Position numbers and translations under genes: made by a program | Part shown: one piece after another, positions 21,977-24,340 of the stretch | How positions within the stretch are numbered: the first letter of the stretch is position 1 | Layout: every line of letters starts with the position of its first letter | Origin: Akkermansiaceae bacterium | GTDB taxonomy: Bacteria > Verrucomicrobiota > Verrucomicrobiia > Verrucomicrobiales > Akkermansiaceae | Direction of reading: 5' to 3' | Length of the DNA: 24,340 nt | NCBI GenBank assembly: GCA_023301645.1 | Contig: JALZUH010000186.1 | Span: 1 to 24,340, forward strand | Notes under the pieces: model-generated | What the model saw: only the letters and a program-made list of their open reading frames with translations | Database searches by the model: none | Told to the model about the DNA's origin: nothing

Positions 21977-21993
21977 CTCTAGGAGACCTAGAG
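21977..21993 (+). terminator. Hairpin after pheS, possible weak terminator
   Basis: CTCTAGG (21977-21983) pairs perfectly with CCTAGAG (21987-21993) around AGA, 17 bases after the pheS stop. No T-run follows, so termination would be weak or factor-dependent. Confidence 0.4.
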
Positions 21994-22132
21994 TCGTGCG
22001 AAAATCGACATTGCAATACAGAGAAAATTAAGACATCTTTACTAAGTCAATAGAGTCGATCATTACGCGTGCACTGAGATCACGCTAAAGAACATAACAA
22101 GCTTCACTCCATAACCCCCTCACCTCAATCAC

Positions 22133-23974
22133 ATGGCTACCGAATACACCGAAGACGACATCAAGAGTCTAGACTGGAAAGAGCACATCAGGATGCGTCC
22201 TGGTATGTATATCGGTAAGCTCGGTGACGGCGGTAGCGCAGATGACGGCATCTACATCCTGCTAAAGGAAGTGATGGATAACTGCATCGACGAATTCATC
22301 ATGGGCAATGGCACCAAAGTCACTGTCGACATCGATGAAGAAGGTCGAGTCGAAGTGCGTGACTACGGTCGCGGCATCCCACTGGGTAAGCTCCACGACT
22401 GTGCAGCCAAGATCAACACAGGTGCTAAGTATGACAGCGAAGCCTTTAAGAAATCCGTCGGCCTGAACGGAGTCGGTATCAAGGCAGTCAACGCTCTATC
22501 GAGCTTCTTCGAGATCCAAGCATGGCGTGATGGTGAGACCAAAGCCATCGAATACAGCAAAGGAGAAGTCACCGCCGAGATGGCAACTCCGAAGCAAGAC
22601 AATGCTGAGAACGGCACCCGCATCGCCTTCGACGTAGACCGCTCCATTTTCCCTACTAAGACCCGTGTTCGCGCTGGCTACGTCGAGAAGATGTGCCGCT
22701 ACTACTCCTACCTTAATCCGGGACTCGCCATCATCTTCAATGGCAAGAAATTCAAATCCAAAAACGGCCTCCTCGACCTGCTCAAAGAAGAGATGGATAG
22801 CGAATCCATCTACGGCCCCATCCACCTGAAGCACAAGGACATCGAAATAGCCTTCACCCACACCGCAGAAGGTGGTGAAGAATACTACTCCTTTGTCAAT
22901 GGCCAGCACACCACCCAAGGTGGCACCCACCTCGCAGCATTCCGCGAAGCCATCGTCCAAGTCGTGCGCGGATTTTATAAAAAACAGTATAACCCAGCCG
23001 ACATCCGCAATGGCATGGAAGCCGCCATCCTCGTAAGGATCGAAGAGCCTGTTTTTGAAAGCCAGACCAAGACCAAGCTAGGCAGCATGACCGTCTCCCC
23101 AGAAGGCGAGACCATCCGCACCTTTATATCGAACTTCCTCAAAGAACACCTCGATAACTACCTGCACAAAGACTCAGCTGCCGCAGAAGCACTGCAAAAG
23201 CGCATCCTCGCCTCAGAGCGCGAGCGCAAAGAACTCTCAGGCGTGAAGAAAATCGCCAAAGAACGCGCCCGTAAGGCAAAAGTGCACAACAAGAAGCTAC
23301 GCGACTGCCGCGCACACTTCTCCAGCAAGCACAAGCGAGGTAAGGAATCCACCGTATTCATTACCGAGGGCGACAGTGCCAGTGGCTCCATTACCAAAAG
23401 CCGAGATGTTGAGACCCAAGCCGTCTTCTCCCTCCGTGGTAAGCCGCTTAACTCCTACGCGATGAAGCGCAATGTCGTCTATGAGAATGAAGAGTTCAAT
23501 CTCCTCCAGCACGCCCTCGACATCGAAGAAGGCCTCGAATCACTCCGCTATAATAAAGTAGTCATCGCAACCGACGCCGACGTCGACGGCATGCACATCC
23601 GACTGCTCCTGCTCACCTTCTTCCTCCAGTTCTTCCCCGACCTCGTCCGAGAAGGCCACCTCTATATCCTCCAGACGCCACTCTTTCGCGTGCGTAACAA
23701 GAAGACCACACGCTACTGCTACGACGACGACGAGCGCGTAGCCGCCATGGACGAGCTCGGTAAAGCCGCAGAGATCACCCGATTCAAAGGACTCGGAGAA
23801 ATCTCACCTGACGAATTCAAATTCATGATCGGCCCCGACATGCGCCTAGACCCCGTCCTCCTCGAAGAGGGCAAAGGTGTCAAAGACATGCTCGCCTTCT
23901 ACATGGGCAAAAATACCCCGATCAGACAGGAATTCATCATCAAGAACCTACGCGACGACGTCGACGCTGCTTAG
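22133..23974 (+). CDS. parE: DNA topoisomerase IV subunit B / gyrase B-type
   Basis: A 613-residue type IIA topoisomerase ATPase subunit. The GHKL ATPase domain has LLKEVMDNCIDEF, VRDYGRGIPLGK and VGLNGVGIKAVNAL. A transducer domain follows (SFVNGQHTTQGGTHLAAF; KTKLGSMTVSPEG), then the TOPRIM domain (VFITEGDSASGSITKSRD; VIATDADVDGMHIRLL) and the C-terminal RFKGLGEISPDEF. The sequence EGDSASGS (not EGDSAGGS), together with QAVFSLRGKPLNSY and the short length, favours ParE over classical GyrB. The partner A subunit is not in the window: only 35 bases separate its stop from an oppositely oriented remnant. Confidence 0.9.
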   Translation: MATEYTEDDIKSLDWKEHIRMRPGMYIGKLGDGGSADDGIYILLKEVMDNCIDEFIMGNGTKVTVDIDEEGRVEVRDYGRGIPLGKLHDCAAKINTGAKYDSEAFKKSVGLNGVGIKAVNALSSFFEIQAWRDGETKAIEYSKGEVTAEMATPKQDNAENGTRIAFDVDRSIFPTKTRVRAGYVEKMCRYYSYLNPGLAIIFNGKKFKSKNGLLDLLKEEMDSESIYGPIHLKHKDIEIAFTHTAEGGEEYYSFVNGQHTTQGGTHLAAFREAIVQVVRGFYKKQYNPADIRNGMEAAILVRIEEPVFESQTKTKLGSMTVSPEGETIRTFISNFLKEHLDNYLHKDSAAAEALQKRILASERERKELSGVKKIAKERARKAKVHNKKLRDCRAHFSSKHKRGKESTVFITEGDSASGSITKSRDVETQAVFSLRGKPLNSYAMKRNVVYENEEFNLLQHALDIEEGLESLRYNKVVIATDADVDGMHIRLLLLTFFLQFFPDLVREGHLYILQTPLFRVRNKKTTRYCYDDDERVAAMDELGKAAEITRFKGLGEISPDEFKFMIGPDMRLDPVLLEEGKGVKDMLAFYMGKNTPIRQEFIIKNLRDDVDAA

Positions 23975-24009
23975 GTTGTGGGTGTGTGGGCGAGAGCCCA
24001 TCAAGCAGC

Positions 24010-24255
24010 TTAGATTTCAGGAATACCGCAGGACTTGAGGTATGAGTAGATGTTATTGTAAAATTCAGGTTTTCTTGTCGCGTCATCTGAACTTCCTTCA
24101 GGGACAAAAATAACCATGCCTTGTCTAGCTCGTGTGAGTAGCACTCGGTAGGCGTTTCTGAGGTAAAGCTGATCTTCCTCTTTGTTGACGTTTTGCCACT
24201 TACTTCCTTTAAACTTATAGTGAGTCCAAGCTGACTCCTCGGGCTGCGCAAGAAT
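24010..24255 (-). pseudogene. 3' remnant of a DUF2075-type ATPase/helicase gene
   Basis: The minus-strand frame ending in TAA at 24010-24012 gives about 80 residues. They match the C-terminus of DUF2075/schlafen-like ATPases: WTHYKFKGSKWQNVNKEED, NAYRVLLTRARQGMVIFVPE and YLKSCGIPEI. YRVLLTRARQGMVIFVP is the superfamily 1 helicase motif VI region. The same frame has a stop (TAA, 24256-24258) directly upstream. No ATG or GTG start is visible, and the sequence beyond to the window edge shows no match to the family in any frame. So only the tail survives: the gene was probably cut by a deletion or insertion. A frameshift further left, beyond the window, cannot be excluded. Confidence 0.65.
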
Positions 24256-24340
24256 TTATCTGTAAAAGAGACTTATGACTTTTTGCTGAAAGCTAGTTTG
24301 GTTGTTATTTGTTAGGTGAGATGTAGGTGTTTCCTGTTTC

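Noticed and set aside
23940..24251. Minus-strand frame of about 100 residues over the parE end
   Set aside because: It is a shadow: the DUF2075-like tail is in another frame of the same strand, and this one runs into parE.
1..24340. tRNA genes, rRNA genes, CRISPR arrays, insertion sequences or phage genes
   Set aside because: I looked for tRNA T-loop motifs, regularly spaced repeats and transposase or integrase motifs and found none.

Overview
The window (about 24.3 kb, GC near 50%) reads as a chromosomal stretch from a Gram-negative bacterium, most probably a member of the Verrucomicrobia (PVC group). The pointers are an outer-membrane efflux lipoprotein, an AmgK/MurU peptidoglycan-recycling pair, a type IV prepilin peptidase, a deiodinase-like selenoprotein, an unlinked pheS, and start codons that almost never carry a Shine-Dalgarno sequence. 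The lineage is inferred from these traits, not tested.

Layout. Bases 1-1006 (+): 3' part of a polyphosphate kinase 2 gene and a YjbQ-family gene. Bases 1120-6155 (+): a four-gene tripartite efflux operon (TolC-like lipoprotein, MacA/HlyD-like adaptor, MacB-like ATPase and separate permease). Bases 6133-9064 (+): rpsO and pnp, each followed by a clear intrinsic terminator, with a possible regulatory leader on rpsO. Bases 9197-10339 (+): a prepilin peptidase with a large inserted soluble domain. Bases 10403-15923 (-): mutY, murU, amgK, a CHASE2-like membrane protein and argB, all in the same direction. Bases 15967-16224 (+): a small GlsB/YeaQ-type membrane protein. Bases 16235-18704 (-): asnS and, upstream of it, a selenoprotein gene. 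Bases 18827-19592 (+): rpmI and rplT separated by a strikingly structured 175-base gap. Bases 19983-23974 (+): an Hsp33-like gene, pheS and parE. Bases 24010-24255 (-): a 3' remnant of a DUF2075-type ATPase/helicase gene.

The main discovery is at 17832-18704 on the minus strand. Two apparently separate reading frames are one gene interrupted by an in-frame UGA that sits exactly where iodothyronine deiodinases carry selenocysteine (FGSYS-U-GPF, then EAHASDG). A strong bacterial SECIS hairpin follows 21 bases after the UGA: a 7-bp upper stem, a GGUC loop and a 4-bp lower stem. The full protein is predicted to be exported, with two canonical EF-hands, a Gly/Lys/Glu/Arg-rich linker and a C-terminal deiodinase-like redoxin domain (290 residues, Sec165). 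A standard gene caller would break it into two proteins or drop half of it.

Secondary points of interest are the rpmI-rplT intergenic RNA with four hairpins, the rpsO leader with two mutually exclusive hairpins, a CHASE2-like sensor with no output domain, the enlarged prepilin peptidase, a divergent Hsp33-like protein that keeps its zinc motif, and tandem 18-bp repeats in front of amgK.
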